A DNA stretch of 64,000 nt from Pseudopithomyces maydicus (Eukaryota; Ascomycota; Dothideomycetes; Pleosporales; Didymosphaeriaceae): contig JANTUC010000014.1 of assembly GCA_026873275.1 (NCBI GenBank), positions 1,178,001 through 1,242,000 on the forward strand. The letters run 5' to 3'. Below the pieces are notes generated by a model that ran no database searches, was not told the origin of the DNA, and saw only the letters and a program-made list of their open reading frames with translations. This document shows positions 25,892 to 37,209 of the stretch, piece by piece (positions within the stretch are counted from its first letter, which is position 1; each line of letters begins with the position of its first letter). Made by a program: the position numbers and the translations under genes.

Positions 25892-26414
25892 GTTGGGGTT
25901 TCTTTAATGAAGAGGGGAGGGGAGGGATGGCTGCTTGCCTCTCTCTCTCTGTATGTGTGTATGATTGGTTTTGCTAGGGGGGATGGACTTGGGGTTGTAT
26001 ATGATTCTTGACTGCCGGGGGAAGCAGGGCTTGGAGTGACATGCTGGCATGAGAGAATGCAATATCTAATCGATTTGACTTGCTCTGCGGTTACACGTTA
26101 GGCCTTTTATGTACCACGCTGGATCCTGGTCTGGGTGTTTGTCACTAGATGACCTGATGGAATGAAATGATTTCTGAAACATGGCCGATTCAATACCGCT
26201 GCTTACTACCATTACCCTTTTGAGGCGTTTCAGATACAAAGTGACAACTCCATTGCTCTGGAGCGTAGTTCCAAAATCCATGCATGATATTGTTCACTAT
26301 ACTCGTGAAGCTTTGGTCCACAGCTTCATACCTCTGCTAGTCTACCCAGGCAGTCTTCCAATCATCGTCGCTAGGACCTAACCAGAAGCTGTCTCCACCG
26401 AGCCCTCTTCCTCT
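25892..26414. other. Convergent 3' intergenic region
   Basis: This holds the 3' UTRs of the transporter and BTB-like genes. A short CT run lies near 25941-25951. No gene was seen. Confidence 0.5.
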
Positions 26415-27416
26415 CTATTCCTCTTTCTTTATATTCGCTTCACCCTCCGAATCCTTATCCGCCTCGTCTAGCTGCTTCCGGATAAAGGGAGCAAGCTCGT
26501 GTTGCGACCTCATCCCCAAGCCTTGTACCGTCTGCGCGTGCCATATAGCATAGTCTGGATACTTCCCATGGATCTTCGTCATGTCCAAATACGTGTCGAG
26601 ATTCTCGATTTCCCACATGGGACCCATGATGGCGCCGTAAGTACCAACCATAGAGCGCAATTCATGAACTTGATGGTGCTTGTTCATGTTGATCTTGCCG
26701 TCCGTCTTCTTCCACAGCCTAGCGACAACCATCTCGTAGTGTTCGATGGGAAGAGAACTCCCGCGTCGGCCGAAGGTGTATTCCAGGTTTTTCATAGCCT
26801 CGGAGGCGAGTTCTGGAATATCTACATGAATCGCAATGAAGAAGACATCGAAGTGGATGAGGACGGGATTGGTCATGTCAACGATTGCGGTCAAGTCCTT
26901 ATTAAGTACGGAGGCCTCTTGTGCGCGGCGGAGTTGCGGAGGGTTGGTGAGTCGATAGTAGCCGCAGGTGAGGAAGTCGACCATGATGTCAATGACAAGT
27001 GGATCGTATTTGGTCGGGACCTTGTATGTATCCACTGGAGTTTCGATCTTGATCTATGGTGCATTGTGTTAGCAGTAGTATAGTAGTGCCTGATATGATT
27101 GGCGTACGCAAGTGCTCTTGATAAGTCCCGACATTGCTGCCTCCCGCACAGATAGCCTCCAAGATACGAGTACTGGTCTATCGGTCGTTATGCGGAAGTT
27201 GCATCCTTCCATCGTATTGGCACGACGTTCGAGGAAGCTGACAGATGTTAGATGTGTGATTTATTCGACTGGAGCGCTATTGACTGGGTACACACCTTTT
27301 TGAATGTCCGACATCTCGTTGCCACGTCGCTTGCGCTTCAGTTCGCCGTAGAGCGAGCGGTAGATTTCGTCGTGAACAAGCTCCACCGGATCCGATATGC
27401 GTATCATGTCGCTCAT
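26415..27416 (-). CDS. BTB/POZ-like domain protein
   Basis: A 297-aa product from three exons: 27416-27292, 27237-27108 and 27053-26415. The middle (residues about 45-115) reads like a divergent BTB/POZ fold: a strand region (CNFRITTDRPVLVSW), a helix (VREAAMSGLI), then KIETPVDTYKVPTKYDPLVI and IMVDFLTCGYY, the usual place of the LYTGxY segment. The rest is helical, ending in an acidic tail with KKEE. The first donor (GTACCC) was chosen because it is the one that keeps frame into the next exon. A leader intron (about 27515-27445, donor GTAAGT) and a TATA-like box on the minus strand at 27705-27713 are plausible. Fungal BTB proteins of this kind often act as CUL3 adaptors or are uncharacterised; the role here is unknown. 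Confidence 0.65.
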
Positions 27417-27960
27417 CCTTCCAACTAGAACTTAGCCGAAAGGGCTGTAGGTAAGAGTCAGTACGCATGAACCAGACGTGCAATCGCGCGTCAAAAATGG
27501 CTGAGAGTGGATGAACTTACGTAGAAATATGGTGAGGCTTGTACGCAATAGTACAGAGCTGTGCCAAAGTCTATGAGCTCGTCTTGTCGGAATATCTGTT
27601 ATGTATATGAGAGCCCTGGAGGCCCAGGAGTAACGTGGAAGGACCAGGTGCGAGGGTGAGGGGCAGAGCAAAGTGTCGCTTCAAATCGCGCTTGCCGTGC
27701 TTGCTTTATATAGAGGGTTGACACAAGTCGTGCCTGCCACATTTGGTTGATTCAGCCTCAAGTTGAAATTCCTGTCCCTTATCTCCACGCCCGTTTGCAT
27801 GTGCGTTGATTTAACCCCTCTTTCCATATGGCTGCCTGCGTTCGTACCGCTATCACGCGATAGACGTATTAGGTAGAAAGTTGGTCCTATATTCTTTTTA
27901 GCGCCAATTGGTAACTTTAGTGTTCTATATATATTTAAAGATTAGAGTATTTCCCATCAA

Positions 27961-28125
27961 ACATGCCCGGTACAGTCTGGTAGCACAGTAACCTACGCTG
28001 TCGCAGGGCGGGCATTCCCCCCGCTAGACTGACCAAACAAAACAAAACACCTCTAGAGGCAAGGAATATCTAGTAGGCAGCTAACGGCGACGCCTGCCTA
28101 CTAGAGACGACTTGACCGGGCATGT
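27961..28125. mobile_element. 165-bp element with terminal inverted repeats and internal hairpins (MITE-like)
   Basis: The ends form an inverted repeat: ACATGCCCGGT at 27961-27971 is perfectly complementary to 28115-28125, and the pairing extends to 15 of 17 bases. Inside lie a perfect 11-bp stem (28070-28080 with 28094-28104, 13-base loop), a CAGTCT/AGACTG pair (27973-27978 with 28026-28031), a GCGGG/CCCGC pair near 28008-28024 and the palindrome CCTCTAGAGG. No obvious target-site duplication flanks it. It could be a non-autonomous DNA transposon or a structured RNA gene; copy number cannot be judged from one window. Confidence 0.45.
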
Positions 28126-28149
28126 AGGTACCTTTTTTTGCCAAAAGGT

Positions 28150-28216
28150 GCTGTGGGTTCGAACCGCACTTGGGGCGTAGAAAGGGGGGACTTCTTTTTT
28201 TTTTCTTTTTGCAATT
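28150..28216 (+). other. Box B-like motif followed by T-run (possible Pol III remnant)
   Basis: GGGTTCGAACC at about 28156-28166 matches a tRNA/SINE B box and is followed by long T-runs (about 28195-28210). No tRNA cloverleaf can be folded: the acceptor stem has no partner upstream and one T-stem pair is mismatched. It may be the tail of a tRNA-derived repeat. Confidence 0.25.
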
Positions 28217-28523
28217 ATTCCAGCCCCTATGACCCAACAATATAACACTTTACTAAAACACCAGTCACTCGTTCTTGGAACGCTAATAGATAACCGCTCG
28301 ATTTGCCAGCTTGTTGTGACTCTTAAGTGCCCGGGAAATCGTCAATGACGGGCTCTTCACACACTTGGACAACCCTCTTCTCATTATTGTACACATGTTC
28401 GTAGATTCACAGTTACGACTTGTCACAACCATCAATATATTATAAGAAAGCTGAATCGTGCTCTACTTCGCTCCTTAATTCGAACTAGGTGGCAGGCGAC
28501 ACACCTGATTTGCTCGAACACAC

Positions 28524-30049
28524 ATGATTATTCCGAGCCTCCTGCTGCTCTTGCAGCTTCTTACCCTATCAACGGCATTCCCAGGCACCCGTCACTCTAA
28601 TCATTTCATAGAATTGCCAAGAGACACCCCCCAAGCATCGCAACCCATATATACCGGCTTCTCATACGGCGCCTTCTGGTCCGAGTCGGAGCCGAAGCGC
28701 TACAAAGACTTTCTCCGCCAGTTCACGCTCGCTAGAAATCTGCCGAACGTACCAGTACCTTTTACTAGCGCACGGCTCTACCAGGCTGCCCAGTGGGGCT
28801 CTCCACAAGAACCCAGCGAGGCTTTCCAGGCTGCTGTCGAGACGAACACCACGCTCTTGATCGGACTCTGGCTTCCCGTTGACAACGAGCTTATCGCCCT
28901 GGACAAGGCTTTTGAGAAGCACGGACAGAAACTAGCAGATCTCGTGATTGGCATCGCCGTAGGCAATGAGGACATTTACAGAAGTACGTCTGACCCGAGT
29001 GCTACGCATTGCTACCCCAGAAACACTGCTAACGAACGCCCTCCCCAGGCGGCGACGACTGCTCCCGCAAAGAAGGCCGCCCCTGCCCCATGTCCGCCAC
29101 CTCCGACCAAGTAACCGCCAACATCACCCACGTCAAAGACTGGCTGCAGCAAAAGCCCTGGTCCAAGCTCTTCGCAACCCCCGCCCATCGGCCACGCCGA
29201 CACAGATCGCAACGCCGCGCTCGACCACGCAGACTTCATCGGCGTCAACATCTTCCCTTTCTGGGGCGAGTCGCCCATCGACACGGCGTGGGAGAATTTC
29301 CAGCAAACCCTGAAGGGCGTGCAGGATCGCGCGGGGAAGACGCCCGTGTGGATCACGGAGACGGGGTGGCCCTCTGCGGGGAAAGATCCGAATGCGAAGT
29401 TGGAGAATATGCAGAGGTATTGGACGGCGGTTGCGTGTCCGCTGCTTGGGAGGCAGACGACGTTTTGGTTTGAGTTGGAGAGGGATACGCATGATGTGGG
29501 GGAGTTGGATTGGGGGATCATCGATATACCGTCGCAGAAGCCGAAGGTGGCGGATTTGAGGTGTCCTGAGCAACCTGGGGGCTGCCTGTTGCTTCTTCTG
29601 TTGGGGCTCTGCCTTCGAGTTCGCCTGTTTCGGGGGCGGTATCTGTACCTATACCGACGCTTTCAGGTCCGAAAGCGACGTCTGAGATTCCGCAATCTCC
29701 TGGCACATCTCTAGCCCAGGATACCTCCACCGTGGTTAGAGATCCTATCAGGACACACGTAACCATCACCTCAACCATAACACTTCCCCTCTCACCAGAA
29801 CCAACAAACCAAATCACAACTCAAATCACGATCCACACAACGCTGACCTCGACCATAACTGTCCACCCCGGCACAACCATCCAAACCAGCACAACTCCGC
29901 ACCCCAGCACAACCCTCCAACCCATTACAACTCTCCAATCCAACACAACCATCCACCCCAACACCGCCCTCCACTCCCACTTCACCTACCCCACCTCGCA
30001 CAATACCCCCGCTCCACAGTCTTCGTCTCCGAAGCCACACGCTGCATAA
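28524..30049 (+). CDS. Secreted GH17 glucan endo-1,3-beta-glucosidase with Thr-rich tail, two frameshifts
   Basis: Exon 1 (28524-28983) starts with a signal peptide (MIIPSLLLLLQLLTLSTAF). The catalytic GH17 domain follows, with acid/base Glu in IAVGNEDIYR and nucleophile Glu in WITETGWPS. Exon 2 starts at 29049 after the intron 28984-29048 (branch point GCTAAC). Two frame breaks occur at homopolymers: the C-run 29178-29182, before IGHADTDRNAALDH, and the G-run 29577-29581, before a Ser/Thr-rich tail. The tail has degenerate TTIxPxT repeats and ends at 30047-30049, typical of cell-wall-linked fungal glucanases. Corrected length is about 486-487 aa. Likely role: beta-1,3-glucan remodelling at the wall. 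No clear GPI-attachment hydrophobic end is visible. Confidence 0.85.
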
Positions 30050-30712
30050 CGACTTCCCTTGCGCAAAACAAAACGGGAGGACGGTCGGTTTCGGATATAG
30101 CTGTAGACTTGGGCATGGCTGTGGGTTGGGATGGGAGGGTACGTGTATATGTTTGGTGCTTGTGTATTTGAATATTTGTATATTTGTATATTTGTATATT
30201 TGTATATTTGTATATATATTTTTTTGGTACTTGTATGTTTACACAAGGGGGTGAGTTTGTTACACTTGTGGTATGTGTGTGTGTAGAAGAGAGGAGGTAG
30301 ATGTATGGCCTAGAGGACGTGGTGGAAAGGTATGTGATGAGATATATATGCTGATTTGAGGCTGTGGCGTGGGTTCTGTGTGTGTGTAAAGGGGGTTGGT
30401 TGACGAGTATGGGTATGGGTAGGTGTCCATGTTGGTTTGTTCATTTGTGGAAGGACTGGCGCGCTGGTTTTGATGTGGTGTGGTATGTTTCGATTTACGG
30501 GCAGGGTGATGGATGTAGTTGTGTACGTACGCATGTAGTGAGTAGATTGATGGGATACCATAAAGACATGCCAGGGCTATGTTTTCCAGTCAAATGTCAT
30601 ATATGTATTTGTATGTCTCATGAAAAGACAAAAGCCTCTGATGACGCAAGTAGAACGAGATATCGTGTATCCCGTAGCACCACCAAGGACCGACCATCAC
30701 CAAGTAGACCTC
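30050..30712. other. Convergent intergenic region with microsatellite
   Basis: This holds the 3' UTRs of the GH17 and F-box genes and a TATTTGTA-type repeat (30173-30218). No gene was seen. Confidence 0.5.
30173..30218. repeat. (TATTTGTA)n microsatellite
   Basis: About five near-perfect 8-base copies, ending in a TA run. Confidence 0.85.
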
Positions 30713-31917
30713 TCACCCCTCCAGCAACACCCTCTCCAGCACCCTCCCCTGCCCCTCATCCATATCACGCAACCCCTCACCGCCCCAATCTCATCCTCAA
30801 ACTCCCCATTCAACCACACCGTCTCCAACCTCTCCATGCATCCCCTCAACCCCCAAACAGCACCGCCCACTCCCCCTTGGATCCATCCTCATGCGATGCA
30901 TCTTCAGCACCCTCAACGTCCGCCCATGCGCCAGTAGGAACCCCCTCAAAAACTCGCCCCCACATCCATCTGATGCACTTCCAGCTCCTGCAGCGCGGGG
31001 AAACTCTCCGTCGCTGGAAACACATCCTGAAGACGCAGCATGGAGCGCGCGTGGTCGAAGCCAACCCAGTAGTCGCTGGAGTGCAGCCACAGTCTCAACA
31101 CGCGCAGTCGTTGCGTTGCCCTGAAGATGCCCTTGACCGCGTCGAGCGCACGACTCGGCGACACGAGGACGAGCTCGAGATGCGTTAGGTGGGCGAGCGC
31201 GGCCTCGAAGCCGGGGGTAGCGGGGTGGGGGCTTCCGGCCCAGAAGGAGAGGTTCTCCACGCGGAGGTGGGTGAGGGGTTGGGCGGAGGCGTGGGCCGCT
31301 CGGGCGGAGACTTCCATCTCGTAGCGGCCCGTGGAGGTGATTGCCTGGCAGAGGCCGTGGCAGCGAAGACAGCCGTGTTTCGTTTTCCAGGCCTTTGGCC
31401 AGGGGTCGGGAGACGGGTTGGCTGCGCAGCGGTGGACCCAGCCGTCGTTGGCTATGGCGGTGGGCTGGGTGCTGCTCGTTACGATGTAGATTTCCCTGAG
31501 GGAGGGGAATCCGGCGAAGATGGCGGACAGGACGAAGACGCCGAGGCTGGGGCTTGATTCTGGGATTTCGGGGTGCGACTCGTCTTCGATTTGTCTGATG
31601 GGGGTGTGCGGTGAGAAGCTTGGTGCGCCAAGCACGTATTTGAGCTCGCGGATGCGGAGGCCCTCGAAGAAGGCTCGGGCCTCGAGATTGGAACCCGTGG
31701 TGTTCCATAGGAGGTGTTTCACATGGCGGCCGCAATCGCGTTTGGAGATGTTGGAGAGGCGCTGGAGACTTTCCAGCGAGGTGCGAAAATGCAGGCGGTC
31801 GAACAGGTGTGGGGATCCTGCCGTGGCACATTCGCGGCGAACGAGCCGGTACGAAGCGATGTCTGCTCGGTCGAGGTGTTGAAGAATCTCATCGTGGAGC
31901 TCTGGGGGGAGCTGCAT
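30713..31917 (-). CDS. F-box protein, four frameshifts near the C-terminus
   Basis: The N-terminus (MQLPPELHDEILQHLDRAD) is an F-box of the type that binds Skp1 in SCF ubiquitin ligases. The rest resembles fungal F-box proteins without named repeats: SLREIYIVT, LTHLRVENLSFW and LTHLELVLV suggest leucine-rich-like strands that would bind a substrate. The first frame ends after VHQMDVGASF, but clear coding continues: RGFLLAHGRTLRVLKMHRM, then MERLETVWLNGEFEDEIG, then LRDMDEGQGRVLERVLLEG to a TGA at 30715-30713. One added base in each run (30948-30952, 30872-30876, 30850-30854, 30783-30786) joins these and gives exactly 403 codons (402 aa). Substrate unknown. Single exon. Confidence 0.78.
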
Positions 31918-32985
31918 TGCCGACGGAGGTGTCGTTATGATTCTTGGTGATTGTTCTGGCGGTGTCGAGTGAAAGTGTCTGATTACGATGTTGAATGTAA
32001 GGCACGGTAACTCGGCAAGTCGGTCTGGTCTTTACGGTAGGTGGGACTACCATGAGGGGTCTTGGGCTGCAAGGGAGGTCAGAAAACATGCAGTTTTATT
32101 TTTAACCAAGTGGTAGATAGCTTACGAATGTTTGGCTACATCAGTTCAGTCTCTGGTGGATGGCTCGACGAAGACGATTGGTGGATGGGGGAGTGGTGAA
32201 TGCGGATACATGTTCATGGCCTCCAGGGTACTAAAAGCACATTGCTTTAAACTAAATAACTCTCCGGGGCTGACTCAGGATGGTCGATTGCAAGCTCCCA
32301 TGCAACGAGCTGGTACCTGTTGCTGGCACGTCGTCGTCCTTGGACAGCCAAGCGAGTGCAGAATTTATTCTGCAGGATCGGTCGGGTTCTCAAAGAGGCA
32401 GCTTTGCAAGGCGTGGGGCCAATGATGTGTGGGTGCAGTCGGGCCATGTAGCTGCACTGCAATGCACAATGTCGTGAAAGCAAAACTGCAGGACGAATGG
32501 AGCAAAGCGGTCGATCAGTCTCAAGCCGATTCGCGAAAGGTGAGACGGAACGGTTTTTACGGCAATCAGTAGCGCGCAGCGCATAGCGCTTACCCGGGTA
32601 GTCGCGATCGCTCCTCCCCAGACACTAAATCGCCCGCCCGCCTCGTTACACAGACGCTAGCCGCTCTGGCGCTCCATCGACTGTCTTGATAAGGGAAGTC
32701 TTTGCCAGCCGTCGCTGTGCCAGGGTATTGTGCCGTCTACGAAGAAACTGTGCTATGCTATGCCATGCTATGCCATGCTATGCGCTGGCTGCCACGTCCT
32801 GCCTCCTCCGCTCGCCACATGCACCTAAATGGCCATCCTCCGTACTCCTCCCTCTGCGCCGTGCAGCGTCAAATCATCATCTGGCCGCCGACCCTGGTGG
32901 GCACAGGGTGGAGTTAGCGAGGAGACATGGGCTGGTCTGGCCAGACGGGGAACAGACCTCCATCCACCCATGTGTTTGGCTGTCC
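31918..32985. other. Intergenic region upstream of F-box gene
   Basis: About 1.07 kb without a supported gene. A 10-base tandem repeat (ATGCTATGCC-type) lies at 32752-32783. It holds the F-box promoter and the TAH18 3' UTR. Confidence 0.5.
32752..32783. repeat. 10-bp tandem repeat (CTATGCCATG type)
   Basis: About three copies of CTATGCCATG-like units. Confidence 0.8.
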
Positions 32986-35112
32986 CTACCACGTCTCCTG
33001 CTTGTAACGTCCAGACTTCTCCATGCCCGCCAGGTATGCCTCGGCATCTTCTCGCTCCATGCTGCCATGGCTTTGGAACGCCTCGATGAGTGCCTCGCGA
33101 ATCGCCTGGGGCATCTTGCCCGAGGACCCGCATATGTACACGATGCCGTTGCGCCCTGCAAGTGCTTCGTATACCCTTGCACTGTGCTGCCGCACAAGAT
33201 CCTGCACGTACACTTTCTGTCTCTGTCCGCTTATCAGCACCTTCATCTCATGATAGAAACCCCAGCTCAGAGCCTACCTGGTCTCTTGAAAACGCAGCGA
33301 AAACATCCAGCGGCACATTCTCCCCCTTGAGCTGCTCCCACTCATCCTTGAAGAAAAAGTCAGACTCCGCATTGCGGCAACCGAAAAAGAGGATATCTCT
33401 CCCTCCCTGGTCTTCGGGTATCGCGAGCTGCGCTTCTCCTCTCCATTGCTTCCGCTGGTATGTCAAAGCCCGCATAGGTGCGACACCTGTACCCGGGCCT
33501 ATCATCACAACAGGTCGTTCCGTCTCTGCCTTCGTCACCCCCAAACCACCCTTTTGAAGAGTGACCGTGATGCTTTGGCCTGGCTTCAGTGCTGATACAT
33601 ATCTTGTGCACACCCCCTGCCGTATCCGCTTGATCACTGTGCGATACTTGACTATCGCGATGAGAAGCTCGATCCGCGTGCGATTCTCAGCCTCGGCCGT
33701 GGGGTTGATCGCAGACGCGATGCTGAATTGGCGACCACGCATGGCCGGGATCATGCTGCATAGGCGCTGCCAGGGTACTTTGACCGTTTCGAATTCTTGC
33801 AGCACCTCAAGAATGGAGCGACGTGGCCGAGTAGTATAGTCGTAGAGCTCGTCGATATATTCTGGGTTCGTGAACTCGAGTAGGCGGTCTCGCTGGAACT
33901 CATCCTGGGTGAAGTGCGCGAGATGTGCGAAGAAGGAGCGACGCGGGATGCTCATGATATCCAGATGGTTTGTGAGCAGGATGCGGAGGGTCAGTGGTGT
34001 CGTGCTCGTCACGTGAGGGATTGGGAGAGGTGAGCTTGGGGTAGTGGAGGGTGAAGACGGCGTGAAGCGGAGCGGCTTGTCCGCAATAGATGTCCATTCC
34101 ATAACGGAGAGAAATTCATCAACATCAGTAGGAAAATTCTTTGGGTATATAGTCAGAACATCGCCTGGAACGTAAGGATGGTAAGAAGGAATGTCGGTAG
34201 TGATATGGCGAACATCTTGCCAATGGGTTGAGGGCGTCAGACGATTGTTAGAGGCAATGGTCGCGGTAAGCCCTCCAGGGACGTCGAGGAGGTCCTCTGG
34301 CGGCACTGCGTCGTCACCACTGGCTGTGCTCGTCCCGTTGGCGTGCGGTTGCTCATGTTTGGCATCTTCATCAAAGGCCAGAAGCCATTTCGGTTCCAAC
34401 AATACGTCGTCGGGTATCGGCTCAACACCGTCAGGCAACGGGAAATGCTCAAGCAGGCGATGGCGGAGATTGGTTGACCATGGTAGGAAGGAGCCATCAA
34501 CGCTATGTCCGTCAGACTGGACGAAAGGAAAGCACGACACGACATCACGTAGCATGTATGGATGTGACACTTGCAGGAGGCTGGACGTACCCTTCGGGAT
34601 GCTGCTCGTCTGATTCCCCGCGGTCACAGATGGGTTGTGCACCCAGCTGGACCAGACGGTTGTAGAGCTTGCGGTGTGCCCAATTGAACCTTGGACAGAA
34701 CATGAGACGGGGAGCTGGTCGATGGCAGTCACGGCTACTCACTTCGGATACGATGTGTCACCCAGGCCGAACGACGCAAACCTCAGGTGCTGGAGACAGG
34801 CGGGCGGCAGGCGGGTGCTGCGAAGGGCCCTCCACAGCTTCTGGCTGTTGGCGGGGAGCTCGCCCTGGCCGGTGGTGGAGATGGAGATGAGCACGACCGA
34901 GTGTTGCAGCAATTGTTTCTGCGAGGCGGATCAGAGGGGGAGTCAAACAGCCACCATGGCGGGCGTACGAGGCTGATGGCATTGAGCTCGGCGACGTGGG
35001 TGTCGAAGCGCAGACGCTCGGCCAGGCGGCCCAGCTCTTCTGCAACGTCCTGGGCGTTTCCTGTCTCGGAGCCGTAGACGACCAGGGCAGCACGGCGCGC
35101 TTCCGCAGTCAT
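32986..35112 (-). CDS. TAH18: NADPH-dependent diflavin oxidoreductase Tah18/NDOR1
   Basis: A 626-aa reductase that passes electrons from NADPH via FAD and FMN to Dre2 in cytosolic iron-sulfur assembly. Five exons: 35112-34969, 34918-34743, 34689-34591, 34502-33278 and 33222-32986; the total divides by three with no correction. The flavodoxin domain carries VVYGSETGNAQDVAEEL and FGLGDTSYPKFNWAHRKL. The FAD domain carries RQFSIASA and GVCTRYVSALKPG. The NADPH domain carries MIGPGTGVAPMRAL, LFFGCRN and YICGSSGKMP. There is no N-terminal membrane anchor, which separates it from cytochrome P450 reductase. It is head-to-head with the Sbp1-like gene. Confidence 0.95.
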
Positions 35113-35888
35113 GGTAGGCGGTGGTGTGAAGCGAAATGGGATTGACAGATGCAGGCGCGGCTCCGAGTGCTAGCAGGCAAGCGACGGGCCCACCGCGGAC
35201 AGCCGAACATCGGCGGATTTTGGGAGGTGACAGGCGTTGGTGGCCCCAGTTGGCGGTGATCTGGGGAAAGGGCCGCCGCCCGCCAGCCAGCGGCAGTGAA
35301 TTATCTAACGGCAATTCACCGCGGCGTCATGGCTCGCAACGGTGGGTGGCGGCGGCGGGCGGGCGCAGATCTGTGGCGCGTGTGTAGCTGCTCGCTTAGG
35401 CGGTGGGCGGTCTAGTAGGTAGGTAGCTAAGTACGTACCGCCTGGCTGCTGTCCGCCTGCCTGCCCAGCTGCCGCGCGCCCACCCACCCCCTATCGCGGC
35501 GGCGGCGGCGGTGAGGGCGCTGGGCAGGCGGGCGGGCGCGCGCTCGATGAGGCTGAACCCCGGGGCCGCACTGGCCGCGGTGGCCCCTATTTTCCAGTGG
35601 CTGCTGCCTGTCCACGAGTTCCTCTTGCCAGGATGCGCTGCGTCCATGCAGGCAAGCTCGCTAAAGCGTCCAAGCGCGTCCCGAACAAGGAAGGCGCCTC
35701 CCAGCACCCTCAAATATTTTAGCCTCCCTTTACTTCGCTCTCTTTACCCCAAGTCAAGTAAACCTCACAGCACACCAAATCCACGCGCAAACCTCACTTC
35801 TCGGGCCCGTAGCTTCCCACCCCAAACCCCCTCGTCAATAAAGTTCCCTCCCAGGCGGTCCGACCTCTTAATCACCAGAACCCCCATC
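35113..35888. promoter_or_regulatory. Divergent promoter of TAH18 and Sbp1-like gene
   Basis: This 776-base region is GC-rich in the middle. It contains a 7-bp inverted repeat, GTGAATT at 35296-35302 with AATTCAC at 35313-35319, spaced like a dimeric factor site. CT-rich leader sequence precedes the plus-strand start at 35889. Confidence 0.4.
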
Positions 35889-37209
35889 ATGTCTGCTTCT
35901 GTCGACAACATCACCGCCCAGATGGCCACTACTTCCCTCGAGAACACCACCGACACCGCCGCCGCCCAGCCCACCCAAGCCGAGAACGAGGCTGTCCTGG
36001 CCAGCGCCGCCGAGGGTAGGCGACTGTACATTGGAAACCTCGCGTATGCGACCACCGAGGGGAGTTGAAGGACTTCTTCAAGGACTACCTTGTGTACGTG
36101 GACCCACTTGTCGTGTGACGTAGCCACGCTTCTCTCACCGACATCTCGTCCATCGCAACCGCAGAGCTAACCCGACGCAGTGAGTCTGTTACCATCCCCA
36201 CCAACCCTCGCACCTCCCGCCCCGTCGGCTACGCCTTCGTTGCTCTCTCGACCCCCTCCGAGGCCGAGCGCGCCATTGCCGAGCTCAACGGCAAGGCCAT
36301 CCTCGAGCGCAAGGTCTCCATCCAGCTTGCCCGCACCCCCGAGGCCCACGCCGAGGGTAACGCTTCTGGTGCTGAGGGTGCCAGCGGCGGCGAGCACCGC
36401 CGTCGTGCTTCCACCCGTGGACGTGGACGTGGACGCGGCCGTGGTGGACGTGCTGGACGCGGTGGACGTGGCGGCGTAAGTGGTCCCACACCAGCCCTCC
36501 CGAACAAATCACTAATGCCATCGCAGAAGGCTGACACCGCCGATGCCGCCGAGCAGGTCGAGCTCGTCGATGCTGCCCCTGCGGACAGCGCCCCCACCAA
36601 TGTCCCTGGCCAGGTTGTAGGACTTACCGAGACCACCAACGAGGCACTCACCGCTGACAAGGCCGACAAGAAGACCACCGCTCCCCGTGAGCGCAAGCAG
36701 CGCGGTCCCCCGAGGACGGCGTCCCCTCCAAGACCAAGGTCATGGTTGCCAACCTTCCTTACGACCTCAAGGAAGACCGCGTACGTGTATAACTAAATCC
36801 TCATCTGGATCTACCCGCTAACAGAGTACAGCTCTTGGAGATCTTCAAGGACTACTCCCCTGTCAACGCCAAGATCGCCCTCCGCCCCATTCCCCGCTTC
36901 ATGGTCAAGAAGCTCCAGGCTCGCGGCGAGCCTCGCAAGGGCCGTGGCTTCGGCTTCGTCACCCTCGGCTCTGAGGAGCTCCAGCAGAAGGCTTGCAACG
37001 AGATGAACGGCAAGGAGATCGAGGGCCGTGAGATCGCTGTCAAGGTCGCCATCGACTCCCCCGGAAAGGAGGACGACCACATGGAGGCCCCCGCTGAGGG
37101 CGAGGCTGCGGCCGCCGCCACCACCGGAGATGCCCCCGCTGCCGCCGCGGCTGCTCCTGCCGAGTCCACCGAGACTGCCGCTGCCGCTCCCGCTACTACC
37201 GCCGCTTAG
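35889..37209 (+). CDS. RRM-RGG-RRM RNA-binding protein (Sbp1-like), two frameshifts
   Basis: A 377-aa protein after correction, from exons 35889-36093, 36181-36475, 36527-36780 and 36832-37209. RRM1 has RRLYIGNLAY (RNP2) and RPVGYAFVAL (RNP1). A GR-rich linker (TRGRGRGRGRGGRAGRGG) follows, then RRM2 with KVMVANLPYDL and GRGFGFVTL, and an Ala/Glu/Thr-rich tail. This layout matches yeast Sbp1, a translation repressor that binds eIF4G through its RGG box; equivalence is inferred. Two homopolymers are one base short: the G-run 36059-36062, just before LKDFFKDYLV, and the C-run 36707-36711, just before DGVPSKTKVMVANLP. Without these the frame stops early, and with them the total is exactly 378 codons. 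Probably highly expressed, given its C-ending codons. Confidence 0.88.

Larger units (their letters stand above)
27417..28523. other. Intergenic region holding a structured inverted-repeat element
   Basis: About 1.1 kb, AT-rich, between two divergent genes. It contains the structured element at 27961-28125 and a box B-like sequence plus T-run at 28150-28216. No protein gene was seen. Confidence 0.5.

Noticed and set aside
28140..28185. tRNA gene
   Set aside because: Only a B box is present. The acceptor and anticodon stems cannot be formed and the T-stem has a mismatch.
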